Positions 9,307-17,683 of a stretch of DNA of 63,108 bases are shown here, in pieces. This DNA is from Virgibacillus sp. AGTR (lineage in GTDB: Bacteria > Bacillota > Bacilli > Bacillales > Amphibacillaceae), in assembly GCF_016919725.2 (NCBI RefSeq), contig NZ_JAJERH010000014.1, positions 1 to 63,108 on the forward strand, in the 5' to 3' direction. Numbering within the stretch: position 1 is the stretch's first letter; the number at the start of each line of letters is the position of its first letter. A program made the translations under genes and the position numbers. The notes under the pieces were generated by a model. That model was not told the DNA's origin, searched no databases, and saw only the letters and a list, made by a program, of their open reading frames with translations.

Positions 9307-9515
9307 TTAGCATCCTCCCTTATGAAAAGTATAGCTTATTTTAAATTTTCCGACTCCGTCTTAAGTCGTATATTTATTACATACACAGATTTAATTTTAC
9401 TTGATGTTAATTACTTTCCTATTAAATTAAATAATTCATGAAGAAAGCATTCTTACACTATGCTTAGTATGTCAGCACAAAAGATATCAAACTTATATTG
9501 TATTGAAGGGGCACT

Positions 9516-9987
9516 ATTATAAAGAACCATGGCTTAGGACAAACTCTATTAAACTATCGTAAAAAGAATGGTATGACAATTCGTGAGTTTGCCGATGATG
9601 CAGGAATTAGCACGTCAATTATTAATCAAGTAGAAAGAGGACAAGGAAATCCTTTGCTTACTGTATTAGAGTTAATTGCAAAAGCATTAAACGTACCACT
9701 GTACGCTTTTTTTTAATGAAATTGATACAGATTCCCTTATTTCCAGAAAAAAAGATCGCGTGAACGTATATCGTGAAAATAATAACCATATTGTCTATGA
9801 TGTTTTAACACCAGACCTTATGAAGGCACATATCGAACTAGAAGGGACCGAGTATTTTTTAGATGAAGGAGATGTGGTACGTACTCTACCAAATATGAAG
9901 CATCGTTTTTTGAATAAAAGTGATAACTCGAGCCTATTTTATTCGTACTTACGTCATCGTTGTTTTAAACCTCTCCTTATCATGTAA
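9516..9987 (+). pseudogene. Broken XRE-family regulator with C-terminal cupin domain
   Basis: The frame from about 9519 encodes GLGQTLLNYRKKNGMTIREF and a full XRE helix-turn-helix (GISTSIINQVERGQGNPLLT), then stops at TAA after a run of eight T (9707-9714). With seven T the frame continues YAFFNEIDTDSLISRKKDR into the second frame (from 9760), which carries a shortened cupin with LDEGDVVRTLPNMKHRF. No ATG, GTG or TTG start is available in the first frame; an ATT follows an AAGGGG site. Compared with intact XRE-cupin regulators part of the cupin barrel is missing. Lesions: lost start, +1 frameshift, probable internal deletion. Confidence 0.75.
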
Positions 9988-9998
9988 GCGTAACTCCT

Positions 9999-10063
9999 TA
10001 AACACGAATAGGGGGCGTTGCAAACATCGATCTAGTATCCATGTTTGCAACGCCCCGTGTTTA
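9999..10063. terminator. Long bidirectional terminator-like hairpin
   Basis: A perfect 16-bp stem (10012-10027 with 10041-10056, GGGGCGTTGCAAACAT arm) closes a 13-nt loop and is extended by TAAACACG/CGTGTTTA across a small internal loop, followed on the plus strand by TTAACTTTTTT. It separates the broken XRE gene from the helicase gene on the other strand and can serve both. Confidence 0.7.
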
Positions 10064-10104
10064 ACTTTTTTATAAACCAAATACACTTATTACATCGTTA
10101 CGTT

Positions 10105-13100
10105 TTATATATTTAATAGCTCCCTGACATCATCTTCACTCAAGCTGGATATCATCGTTTCTCCAGGCTGGATTACTTGATCGATTAATTCTCGTTTCTT
10201 TTGCTGCAGCTCATATATTTTCTCTTCAATAGTACCTTCCGTAATAAGCCGAATCACTTGAACTACATTTTTTTGGCCAAAACGATGAGCACGACCTGTT
10301 GCTTGGTCCTCAACTGCTGGGTTCCACCATAAGTCATATAGAATAACGGTGTCGGCACCTGTTAAATTAAGTCCCGTTCCACCGGCTTTTAACGAAATTA
10401 GAAACACGTTGTTTTCACCATTGTTAAATCGCTCACTGATCTCAACTCTTTCATGCGATGGTGTCTGACCATGTAGATAAAAATAGCCGATCCCTTCATG
10501 ATCTAACTTCTTAATCAGAATTTCATGCATCGAAGTAAACTGAGAAAATATTAGCATACGCTTCCCATTTCCTAATGCATTCTTTATTGTGTCCATAAGT
10601 TGTTCTAGCTTTCCGGATTCCCCTTGATAGTTTTCTAAAAATAGAGATGGGTGACAGCAAATTTGTCTTAGTCTTGTCAAACCGGCAAGTATCTTCATAC
10701 GGTTTTTTTGAAAGCCATTTTCGTTCATTGATTGTGCAGCTTCTTCTTGTAGCTGTCGATGATAGCCTACATATAAATCTTTTTGCTCCTTCGTTAACTC
10801 AGAAGTATGCACGGTTTCAATTTTATCGGGTAGCTCATTTAGCACATCCCGTTTTAGGCGTCGTAAAATAAATGGTCTTGTCATCATAGCAATTTTTTCG
10901 TAAGACAGTTGTTTAAATGTTTGATGATTCGGCATTAATCCTGGGAGAATTACTTGGAAGATAGCCCATAGCTCATCAATCGAGTTTTCAATTGGGGTCC
11001 CACTTAAGGCAAATCGTCTCCCTGCTTTAATTTGCCGAATAGCTTTCGATGTTTTCGTAGCATAATTCTTTATATATTGCGCTTCATCGAGAATCAGTGT
11101 TTGAAAAGATAATTCCTCATACAGTGCAATATCTTGCCGTAACGTTGCGTAGGAAGTAATCCAAACATCCATATTTTTTGAATCCGAAAATTTTCGTCTT
11201 CTTTCCTGGGGAGATCCAGTTAAGACAGCTACTTTTAATGTTGGTGTAAATTTTTCAAATTCTTTTTTCCAATTATATACAACAGATGAAGGCGCCACAA
11301 TCAGATGAGGATCTTCACAAAGCTCTGACGCAATATATGCGATACTTTGTAATGTCTTCCCTAGACCCATGTCATCCGCTAGTATACCTCCCAAATGATA
11401 ATGGCTCAATGATTTAAACCATTGATAGCCAATTTGCTGATAATTTCTAAGTGATGCCTCCAGCGTATCTGGAAGTGGGTATACTTGTTCTTCTGGAGAT
11501 TTTAACTGATGTAGTAATTTACGAAATGATAGATCATAACGCTTACTCGTTTCCAGTAGCTCATCTACCTGTGTACCTTGATACACTGGCACCTTAACCT
11601 TGCCTTCATCCAGATCATTGACCTCAATATCCATCCCATCTAAGAACCGTCTAACAGATGAAAATGTGTCACTTTCCAAGGAAAGAAGTGCTCCATTATC
11701 CAAACGATAATAGCGTTTTTTTTCAATAACTGCCTCTAATATTTGATTTACCTCTGTGTCATTTATCCCCTCAATATCAAAACCGATATCAAGTAAATTT
11801 GATGCATTTTCCAATTTAACACTTGTACTTGTCATCGGTTCTTGTTCGACGATTAGATTCCGTATTTCTGAGGTTAAGTAGAGCTCCACATACTCCTTTA
11901 GCTTTGGAAGCATATAATAAATGAAATCATACATTTCCTCTTCGTTTTCCATATCGATATAGAGCTCTTTCCCATTATAGTGAAAATCAGCATGTTCTAT
12001 GAGTCGCATAATTTGTTGTTCTTTTTCCACATCACGAATAATAATGACTTCATTTTCTTCACGTCCACTAAAGGGGTCAATTTGTTCTTTTCCATAATGA
12101 TATTCTAATCTACCTACGACCCATGCTGCCTTCACCTCTAAATAGAGTTTTGCCTGTAATGGTACTTGAATAATATCTTTAGCTACCTTATCATCGATCG
12201 CTACCTCACCAATTTTTTTCAATGATGGAATAACAGTAGAAACAAATTCATCTGCCTGCTTCTTGGCGATTGGTAAATGAAAACCTTCATTACGGAAATG
12301 ACTAATCTGTTCAATCACTGGAACTTGATGACTTTGAAGAAAATAAAATATTCCTTCAGAAAATAGTAATTCATAGGCATCTAAGTAGATAAAATCATTC
12401 ACCTTTTCCATTTCCAATTGCAAATCTTCTTGTTCACTAGCGGTTAAAGAAAATTGAAAAGGTAACGAATCCCTATTAATGGATACAGATGGATACGTGA
12501 GATCCTTTGTTTCCACAGTCAATGACTGCGCTACTAATTTTTCTAGCAACGCTTTTGCCTCTAGTGGTGGAATTATAATCGATCGTTTACTTGCTTGATC
12601 GCCTCTAAAAAAAGGATTGGTATGATAAATTCTTTCATTTTTAATGATGGCAGATAATGTCTCTAAAATCTGCCGATCCACATCTGAAAAAGTGTGTATA
12701 TCTGGATTATAGGAAAATTTTTTTGTCATCGGGTATTCCGATGCTTGTGAAACATGTTGGAGAAATTCACCTGCATTTTTCACAACAAAACAACGCTTTT
12801 CTCCCACTTTAAGCTCAATTTCCAATTGACTATTAAAAGCTAATTTGCAACTATACTCTACCTTAAGCATCGTTTGCTTTGGTAACGCAGTTTCCTTGTC
12901 GTTATTGTTTTGCGGAATGTTATGAAGTGCATTCATAAATTTCCGAGTCATGTTGTAATCATATGAGGAATATTTAGGAACCTGAAATTTCTCATTGTCT
13001 TTATTAACGATATGGATTAATACCGCAGCTATATGCTTACATGAACCAAATGCGTCAAATGCCGGACAATCACAATACGTATCAATGGTACCTTTAGAAA

Positions 13101-13296
13101 AATCCTTCATATTAATCTCGACAAAATAATTTTCCGATCCGTGTACGATGGCAGTCCATACTTGATAATTAATATCGTATAAAAGATCACTTACCTTATC
13201 TTGTAAATAGTAGTCTAATCCTCGCTTATATATAACGGAAGGAAATAATTTTTCAACATTGATGTTTCGGATACTTTTCAAAATAGCAAATACCAT
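10105..13296 (-). CDS. SNF2-family helicase/ATPase with N-terminal SWIM zinc finger
   Basis: Protein of 1063 aa. A SWIM zinc finger (Cys75, Cys77, Cys86, His88 in CDCPAFDAFGSCKHI) is followed by a long middle region, then the SNF2 motor near residues 600-1060: Walker A GILADDMGLGKT, DEAQ box ILDEAQYIKN, motif III LSGTPIENS, and motifs V-VI in LKAGGTGLNL and QATGRAHRFGQ. Such enzymes translocate on double-stranded DNA; the cellular role of the Bacillus members is poorly defined. The ATG at 13296 directly abuts AAAGG, so a TTG at 13281 with AAAGGATGG 11 nt upstream may be the true start. Monocistronic. Confidence 0.9.
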   Translation of the reverse strand: MVFAILKSIRNINVEKLFPSVIYKRGLDYYLQDKVSDLLYDINYQVWTAIVHGSENYFVEINMKDFSKGTIDTYCDCPAFDAFGSCKHIAAVLIHIVNKDNEKFQVPKYSSYDYNMTRKFMNALHNIPQNNNDKETALPKQTMLKVEYSCKLAFNSQLEIELKVGEKRCFVVKNAGEFLQHVSQASEYPMTKKFSYNPDIHTFSDVDRQILETLSAIIKNERIYHTNPFFRGDQASKRSIIIPPLEAKALLEKLVAQSLTVETKDLTYPSVSINRDSLPFQFSLTASEQEDLQLEMEKVNDFIYLDAYELLFSEGIFYFLQSHQVPVIEQISHFRNEGFHLPIAKKQADEFVSTVIPSLKKIGEVAIDDKVAKDIIQVPLQAKLYLEVKAAWVVGRLEYHYGKEQIDPFSGREENEVIIIRDVEKEQQIMRLIEHADFHYNGKELYIDMENEEEMYDFIYYMLPKLKEYVELYLTSEIRNLIVEQEPMTSTSVKLENASNLLDIGFDIEGINDTEVNQILEAVIEKKRYYRLDNGALLSLESDTFSSVRRFLDGMDIEVNDLDEGKVKVPVYQGTQVDELLETSKRYDLSFRKLLHQLKSPEEQVYPLPDTLEASLRNYQQIGYQWFKSLSHYHLGGILADDMGLGKTLQSIAYIASELCEDPHLIVAPSSVVYNWKKEFEKFTPTLKVAVLTGSPQERRRKFSDSKNMDVWITSYATLRQDIALYEELSFQTLILDEAQYIKNYATKTSKAIRQIKAGRRFALSGTPIENSIDELWAIFQVILPGLMPNHQTFKQLSYEKIAMMTRPFILRRLKRDVLNELPDKIETVHTSELTKEQKDLYVGYHRQLQEEAAQSMNENGFQKNRMKILAGLTRLRQICCHPSLFLENYQGESGKLEQLMDTIKNALGNGKRMLIFSQFTSMHEILIKKLDHEGIGYFYLHGQTPSHERVEISERFNNGENNVFLISLKAGGTGLNLTGADTVILYDLWWNPAVEDQATGRAHRFGQKNVVQVIRLITEGTIEEKIYELQQKKRELIDQVIQPGETMISSLSEDDVRELLNI

Positions 13297-13387
13297 CCTT
13301 TACCAATTCTTATTACTATTGTATACGAGTTTTCATTGATTTTAAACTGAAGCCTGCTCATAAAACAGCTTTCCCCGTCATTTACCC

Positions 13388-13401
13388 TTACAAAACTGTA
13401 A
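13388..13401 (+). promoter_or_regulatory. BceR/PsdR-type operator box
   Basis: TTACA-AAAC-TGTAA exactly fits the TnACA-N4-TGTAA inverted repeat bound by BceR-type response regulators. It lies 81 bp before the ATG of a BceA-like ATPase. A TTGCTG-17-TTCTAA promoter candidate follows but is weak. Confidence 0.55.
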
Positions 13402-13482
13402 GCTTGCTGAAAGGAAAATCCATACCTTCTAACTCCTAATAACGGTAGACTAGCATTAGAAAATAAAGTTGGAGGTAGGATT

Positions 13483-14250
13483 ATGAGTCAACCTGTATTA
13501 CACGTAAACCATTTAAATAAAGTTTATGGGAAGAAAAATGAAAATCAATTTCACGCATTAAAAGACGTCTCTTTTGATATAGAGAGCGGTGAATTTGTTG
13601 GAATTATGGGGCCATCAGGCGCCGGAAAAACCACTCTATTAAATGTTATTTCTACATTAGATCAATCTTCTAGTGGAACCATTGAGATCGCTGGTACGAA
13701 TATTACCGCTATGAAGCAAAACCAGTTGGCAGATTTTCGTTCCGAGCAGCTTGGATTTATCTTTCAAGACTTTAACCTGTTAGAAAACCTGACTGTATAT
13801 GAAAACATTGCTCTACCGTTATCATTAAAAGGTGTTTCCACTCGACATATTAAGCCAAGCGTGATGAACGTTGCACAAAAATTAGGTATTGAAAAGATTA
13901 TCGATAAATATCCTATTACAATATCTGGAGGTCAAAAACAACGTGTTGCTGCTGCGCGAGCACTTGTACATGAGCCTGCCATGATTTTAGCAGATGAGCC
14001 AACCGGTGCCTTGGACTCTAAAAACGCAAAAAGCTTAATGGAAACATTAGTTCACTTAAATGAAAAGCTTAATACTTCAATTATGTTAGTTACACATGAT
14101 CCGTTAAGTGCTAGCTATTGTCAGCGAATCTTATTCATCCAAGATGGCCAATTATATAAAGAAATCCATCGCAACACAACAAGAAATAGCTTCCATCAGG
14201 AAATCCTAGATGTACTTGCTGAGTTTGCTACATCAAATGAATTGGAATAG
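13483..14250 (+). CDS. BceA-type ABC transporter ATPase (antimicrobial peptide resistance family)
   Basis: ATPase of 255 aa with Walker A GPSGAGKTT, a Q-loop in FIFQDFNLLENLTV, signature ISGGQKQRVAAARAL and Walker B MILADEPTGALD. The sequence pattern and the adjoining large FtsX-type permease place it in the BceAB/PsdAB/YxdLM group (Peptide-7 exporters), which protect against cell-wall-active peptides such as bacitracin and act as sensors for their histidine kinase. GGAGG precedes the ATG. A BceR-like box lies upstream, yet no BceRS-like two-component system is encoded in the window. Substrate unknown. Confidence 0.9.
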   Translation: MSQPVLHVNHLNKVYGKKNENQFHALKDVSFDIESGEFVGIMGPSGAGKTTLLNVISTLDQSSSGTIEIAGTNITAMKQNQLADFRSEQLGFIFQDFNLLENLTVYENIALPLSLKGVSTRHIKPSVMNVAQKLGIEKIIDKYPITISGGQKQRVAAARALVHEPAMILADEPTGALDSKNAKSLMETLVHLNEKLNTSIMLVTHDPLSASYCQRILFIQDGQLYKEIHRNTTRNSFHQEILDVLAEFATSNELE

Positions 14251-14265
14251 AAAGTAGGTGATACG

Positions 14266-16122
14266 ATGTTAGTAAAATTAACTTTATCAAGTATGCGAAA
14301 AATGTTTAAAGATTATTTAGTATTATTGTTTGGATTAACGATATCCATTGCTATTTTTTACATGTTTCAAACGTTAGCTCAAAATAAAGCATTTGTTGAA
14401 GCAAATTCATTAATTAGTTCCATCATGTTTGTGTTTCATGTTGGTTCCTTTATTTTAGGGTTTATTACCATTTTCTATATATTCTATGCCACTTCTTTTA
14501 TTCAAACATTAAGGCAAAAAGAAATGGGCATGTATATGACACTTGGAGCTAAAAAGGGTAAAATCACACAACTGATGTTTTTCGAAACATTCTTCATTGG
14601 GATTATCTCTCTTGTCGTAGGAATCATAGTCGGAGTTGGATTATCGATTGGTATTTCTGACTTGTTAATGCAACAGCTTGATTTTTCAGTAGAAGGATTT
14701 AAGGCAGTATATACTTCCTCCATCCTTACAACCGTTATCTTTTATATTATTTTATTCCTGTTGACTTCCATCGTAAATGCTTGGCAGATTGGCAGAAGAA
14801 GTGTATTACATTTACTACACGCTGGTCAGAAGCAAGATTTCGTGAAGGTAAGTGGTGTAAAAACGTTCTTTGGCGTGCTATTTGCCATTATATTAATCGG
14901 CATTGGCTATTTCGCAATGATTGAAATTGAAAAGCTACAGCAGTTAGGTGTAATTTTAGCCTCCGTTACAATTATACCAGGAACATACCTTGTTTTTATC
15001 TCGTTTTTACCCTATTTCTTGAAAAAGCTAAAGCAAAACCGACAGCTTAATGAGAAAGGAATTAATTCATTTACACTTGGACAACTTCGTTTTCGTATGC
15101 TTAACTTAACAAAGGTACTAGGAACGGTTGCCATGCTTATTGCTCTTGGATTAGGAGCCATGACAGCAGGGATCTCCTTTTATCATAATATTGAAATTCA
15201 ATCTTCCATGTTCCATGCGAATGATGTCGCCATACATCAACCAACTGAGCAAGATTTAGAAGCACTCAAGTCGATGGATGTGACTGAACAGCATACGTAT
15301 ACGTATAAAGTAACTGATGATGGTATTTATTTTCTTAAAAATAAGCTAATCGAAGATCCACCATTGGTGCAGGCGTACAATGCACAGTTTGAGTTACCAA
15401 AAAAGCAACGTGTTGAAGATAAATTACCTGCTTCGTCTTATTCACTTCAAGAAGATGCAGGCTCTGAGGAATTACCTGAAAATTGGTGGTCAGCAATATC
15501 TACCGAAATCAATGCTAGCTACAACATGTTTGGCTCTACTTCAGTGTATGTTGTTGATCAGGCTAAGTACGACGAGATAGATGCGAACGATAATGAAGTA
15601 ATTTTGGCTCGCGTCGAAGATTTTAAGGCGGACATTCCGCAGATAGAAAAAATCGATAAGGGTCAAGCTCAGATCGCAGAAAAATATCGTGGAGAACCAG
15701 TTGAAAATACCGGTAGTAAGTTCACGAACTATGTTGCATTAAAGAGTCTTGCTAGCGGAACCATTTTTATGGGAATATTCCTAGGAATAGCTTTCTTAAT
15801 GATGATGGCCAGTGTTCTGATGTTTAAATTACTATCAAGCGCAGGGGCAGATATACATCGCTATAGTATGCTAAGGAAAATTGGCGTACGCAAATCATTA
15901 TTGAAGAAATCTATCTACCGTGAGCTCTTCCTATTATTCCTTTTTCCAGCGTTAGTTGGCTTAGTGCATGTAATTGTGGGAATGCAAATGTTCTCGTTTA
16001 TTATCATTGAGCCTTATACAAAAATTTGGATCCCAATTAGTATTTTCTTCGTAATTTACGGACTATACTATTTGATTACCGTTCATTTATATAAGCGAAT
16101 TGTCCTTCCAAAGGAAAAATAG
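14266..16122 (+). CDS. BceB-type ABC transporter permease
   Basis: Permease of 618 aa with the layout of BceB/PsdB/YxdM: an N-terminal helix, an FtsX domain with three helices, further helices to about residue 300, a large extracellular domain at roughly 305-500, and three C-terminal helices with a second FtsX domain (YSMLRKIGVRKSLLKKSIYREL). It starts 15 bp after the ATPase stop behind AGTAGGTGAT. The extracellular domain is the peptide-sensing region in the family. BceB of B. subtilis is slightly longer (about 646 aa). The gene ends before a shared terminator. Confidence 0.88.
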   Translation: MLVKLTLSSMRKMFKDYLVLLFGLTISIAIFYMFQTLAQNKAFVEANSLISSIMFVFHVGSFILGFITIFYIFYATSFIQTLRQKEMGMYMTLGAKKGKITQLMFFETFFIGIISLVVGIIVGVGLSIGISDLLMQQLDFSVEGFKAVYTSSILTTVIFYIILFLLTSIVNAWQIGRRSVLHLLHAGQKQDFVKVSGVKTFFGVLFAIILIGIGYFAMIEIEKLQQLGVILASVTIIPGTYLVFISFLPYFLKKLKQNRQLNEKGINSFTLGQLRFRMLNLTKVLGTVAMLIALGLGAMTAGISFYHNIEIQSSMFHANDVAIHQPTEQDLEALKSMDVTEQHTYTYKVTDDGIYFLKNKLIEDPPLVQAYNAQFELPKKQRVEDKLPASSYSLQEDAGSEELPENWWSAISTEINASYNMFGSTSVYVVDQAKYDEIDANDNEVILARVEDFKADIPQIEKIDKGQAQIAEKYRGEPVENTGSKFTNYVALKSLASGTIFMGIFLGIAFLMMMASVLMFKLLSSAGADIHRYSMLRKIGVRKSLLKKSIYRELFLLFLFPALVGLVHVIVGMQMFSFIIIEPYTKIWIPISIFFVIYGLYYLITVHLYKRIVLPKEK

Positions 16123-16140
16123 TGTTAGCAGCTAATCTAA

Positions 16141-16174
16141 AAACCAAGCGATAATTATCTTCGCTTGGTTTTTT
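16141..16174. terminator. Bidirectional rho-independent terminator
   Basis: A 10-bp stem, AAACCAAGCG (16141-16150) with CGCTTGGTTT (16162-16171), closes an 11-nt loop and is followed by T's on the plus strand. It terminates the bceAB-like operon and overlaps the end of the convergent MFS gene. Confidence 0.85.
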
Positions 16175-17363
16175 ACTGCCGATTATGACTACGAGCTGCC
16201 TTCCATACTAGATATATATATAAAATAATCGAAAGCGACACAGAGCCTGCAGCTGTTACATAAATGAAAGAATAATTGAATACAAAGGCAATTTGTCCAA
16301 ATATAATAGCGCCTAACCCTATACCTAAATCAAAGAAAGAGAAAAATGTTGCATTTGCCATACCCTTTCGATTACCCGGCGCATTTTCAACAGCCCATGC
16401 TTGTAAGGCTGGCTGCACAGAGCCAAATCCAAGTCCATACATACCAGCTGCAATTAGCATAACTGCAGTATTTGGCAGCCAGGCTAATAAGAGCATTGCC
16501 CCAAAAATTAAAACCGTCCCTGGTAAAAAGACATAGAGATGCCCTTTTCGATCATACACTTTACCAGCAAAGGTACGAGAAATCATTAAAAAAATGGCAT
16601 ATACAAGAAAATAAGATTCGATTCCAGCTACACTTTTTTCTGCTGCGTGTAACGGAAGGAAAGTGGCAATTCCTCCAAACGTAAAGGTAATAAAAAATAA
16701 TAACATGGAAGGCTGTATTGCAGTTTTTTCAAAGATATCGAACTTCACCGCAACTGTTTTATGTTCAGACTGGTCTACCTTTTTATACCTGATTGTACTC
16801 GATAATATAAATGCAATCAAACCACCACTAGCACAGATTAGAAATAGTTGTGGAAAGGTTATGACATCTACTAATGTCAATCCAAGTGAAGGACCAAAGG
16901 CAAGAGCAATGTTACCTGATAATCCGAAATAACCCATCCCCTCTCCACGGCGTTTAGGGGGAATAAGATCGGTGGCAATTGTTCCAGTCGCTGTGGTTGA
17001 AAATCCCCAGCCTATTCCTTGAACAATTCGCATCATAAGTAAAAAGGCTATGCTTGTAACGAAGGCGAAAGAGCCAACCGATAATACAAACACACCAAGA
17101 CCGAACATATAAACAAAGCGTCTCCCTCTAGATTCCAGTGCATGACCAGCATATGGTCTCATTAAAAGTGCTGAAAATGTAAAAATACCAACAATAATGC
17201 CGATTAGCTGATCACTACCACCAAGCTCTTTCACAAATAATGGCAGGGTTGGGAGCGTCATTTGAAAACCTAGAAAAATAAAGAAATTAGCTAAACAGAT
17301 TAGTATAAAGTCACGCGTCCAGATTTTTCCAGATTTATTTGTAGTAGCTTGCTGTGCATCCAC
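16173..17363 (-). CDS. MFS transporter (12-helix drug/metabolite exporter type)
   Basis: Major facilitator of 396 aa with about 12 membrane helices. Loop 2-3 reads GHALESRGRRFVYMFG and loop 8-9 GKVYDRKGHLYVF, both variants of motif A. RIVQGIGWGFSTTATGTIAT in helix 4 resembles motif B. It belongs with the Bacillus YwoG/YfkF-like exporters by general appearance; substrate unknown. The start is GTG at 17363, with GGAGGG upstream. Monocistronic, convergent with the ABC operon. Confidence 0.85.
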   Translation of the reverse strand: MDAQQATTNKSGKIWTRDFILICLANFFIFLGFQMTLPTLPLFVKELGGSDQLIGIIVGIFTFSALLMRPYAGHALESRGRRFVYMFGLGVFVLSVGSFAFVTSIAFLLMMRIVQGIGWGFSTTATGTIATDLIPPKRRGEGMGYFGLSGNIALAFGPSLGLTLVDVITFPQLFLICASGGLIAFILSSTIRYKKVDQSEHKTVAVKFDIFEKTAIQPSMLLFFITFTFGGIATFLPLHAAEKSVAGIESYFLVYAIFLMISRTFAGKVYDRKGHLYVFLPGTVLIFGAMLLLAWLPNTAVMLIAAGMYGLGFGSVQPALQAWAVENAPGNRKGMANATFFSFFDLGIGLGAIIFGQIAFVFNYSFIYVTAAGSVSLSIILYIYLVWKAARSHNRQ

Positions 17364-17640
17364 AATAACCCTCCTTTTTCTTCGACACTCGAAATATATT
17401 ATACAGATTTGGAGGGAGAAAGCAATGATTACAAACTATGAAGCTATTCATTTAGTTACTTGTTCTATAAGAGTGACTGTTTTTTGTTGAACAGTAAGGT
17501 GGATGAGACAACTACCAATGAAAATAAAGGGAAAATTCAATTCAGTTGGAGATGTTTATATACCGTTAATCACCAGTACAACTAGTATAGTTCTGTCTTT
17601 TATTGATACAATGAAAAAAACAATATGATTATACAAGGAG
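17364..17640 (+). other. Intergenic region upstream of gluconokinase
   Basis: No convincing gene. A 21-codon frame at 17424-17489 (MITNYEAIHLVTCSIRVTVF) has a GGAGGG site, and a second short frame follows to 17627. Both could be remnants of a lost upstream gene such as a gntR. A TTGATA element near 17603 precedes TGATTATAC at poor spacing. Confidence 0.3.
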
Positions 17641-17654
17641 GATACAATTGTATC
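17641..17654 (+). promoter_or_regulatory. 14-bp palindrome, candidate operator over the ribosome site
   Basis: GATACAATTGTATC is a perfect 14-bp palindrome adjoining an AAGGAGG motif (17635-17641). The half GATACAAT also occurs about 38 bp upstream. It could be a GntR-family operator, although it does not match the B. subtilis GntR operator closely. Confidence 0.35.
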
Positions 17655-17683
17655 TTCGTTATGTACTGAAAGTAGGGATATAA
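17648..17683 (+). CDS. Possible 11-residue leader peptide coupled to gluconokinase
   Basis: A strong AAGGAGG site at 17635-17641 is followed 6 nt later by TTG and a frame reading MYLRYVLKVGI, whose TAA directly abuts the gluconokinase ATG (TAAATG). The kinase ATG itself has only AGTAGGGAT in front. This layout suggests translational coupling through a minigene, or a site that once served a now mutated start. Inference only. Confidence 0.3.
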   Translation: MYLRYVLKVGI

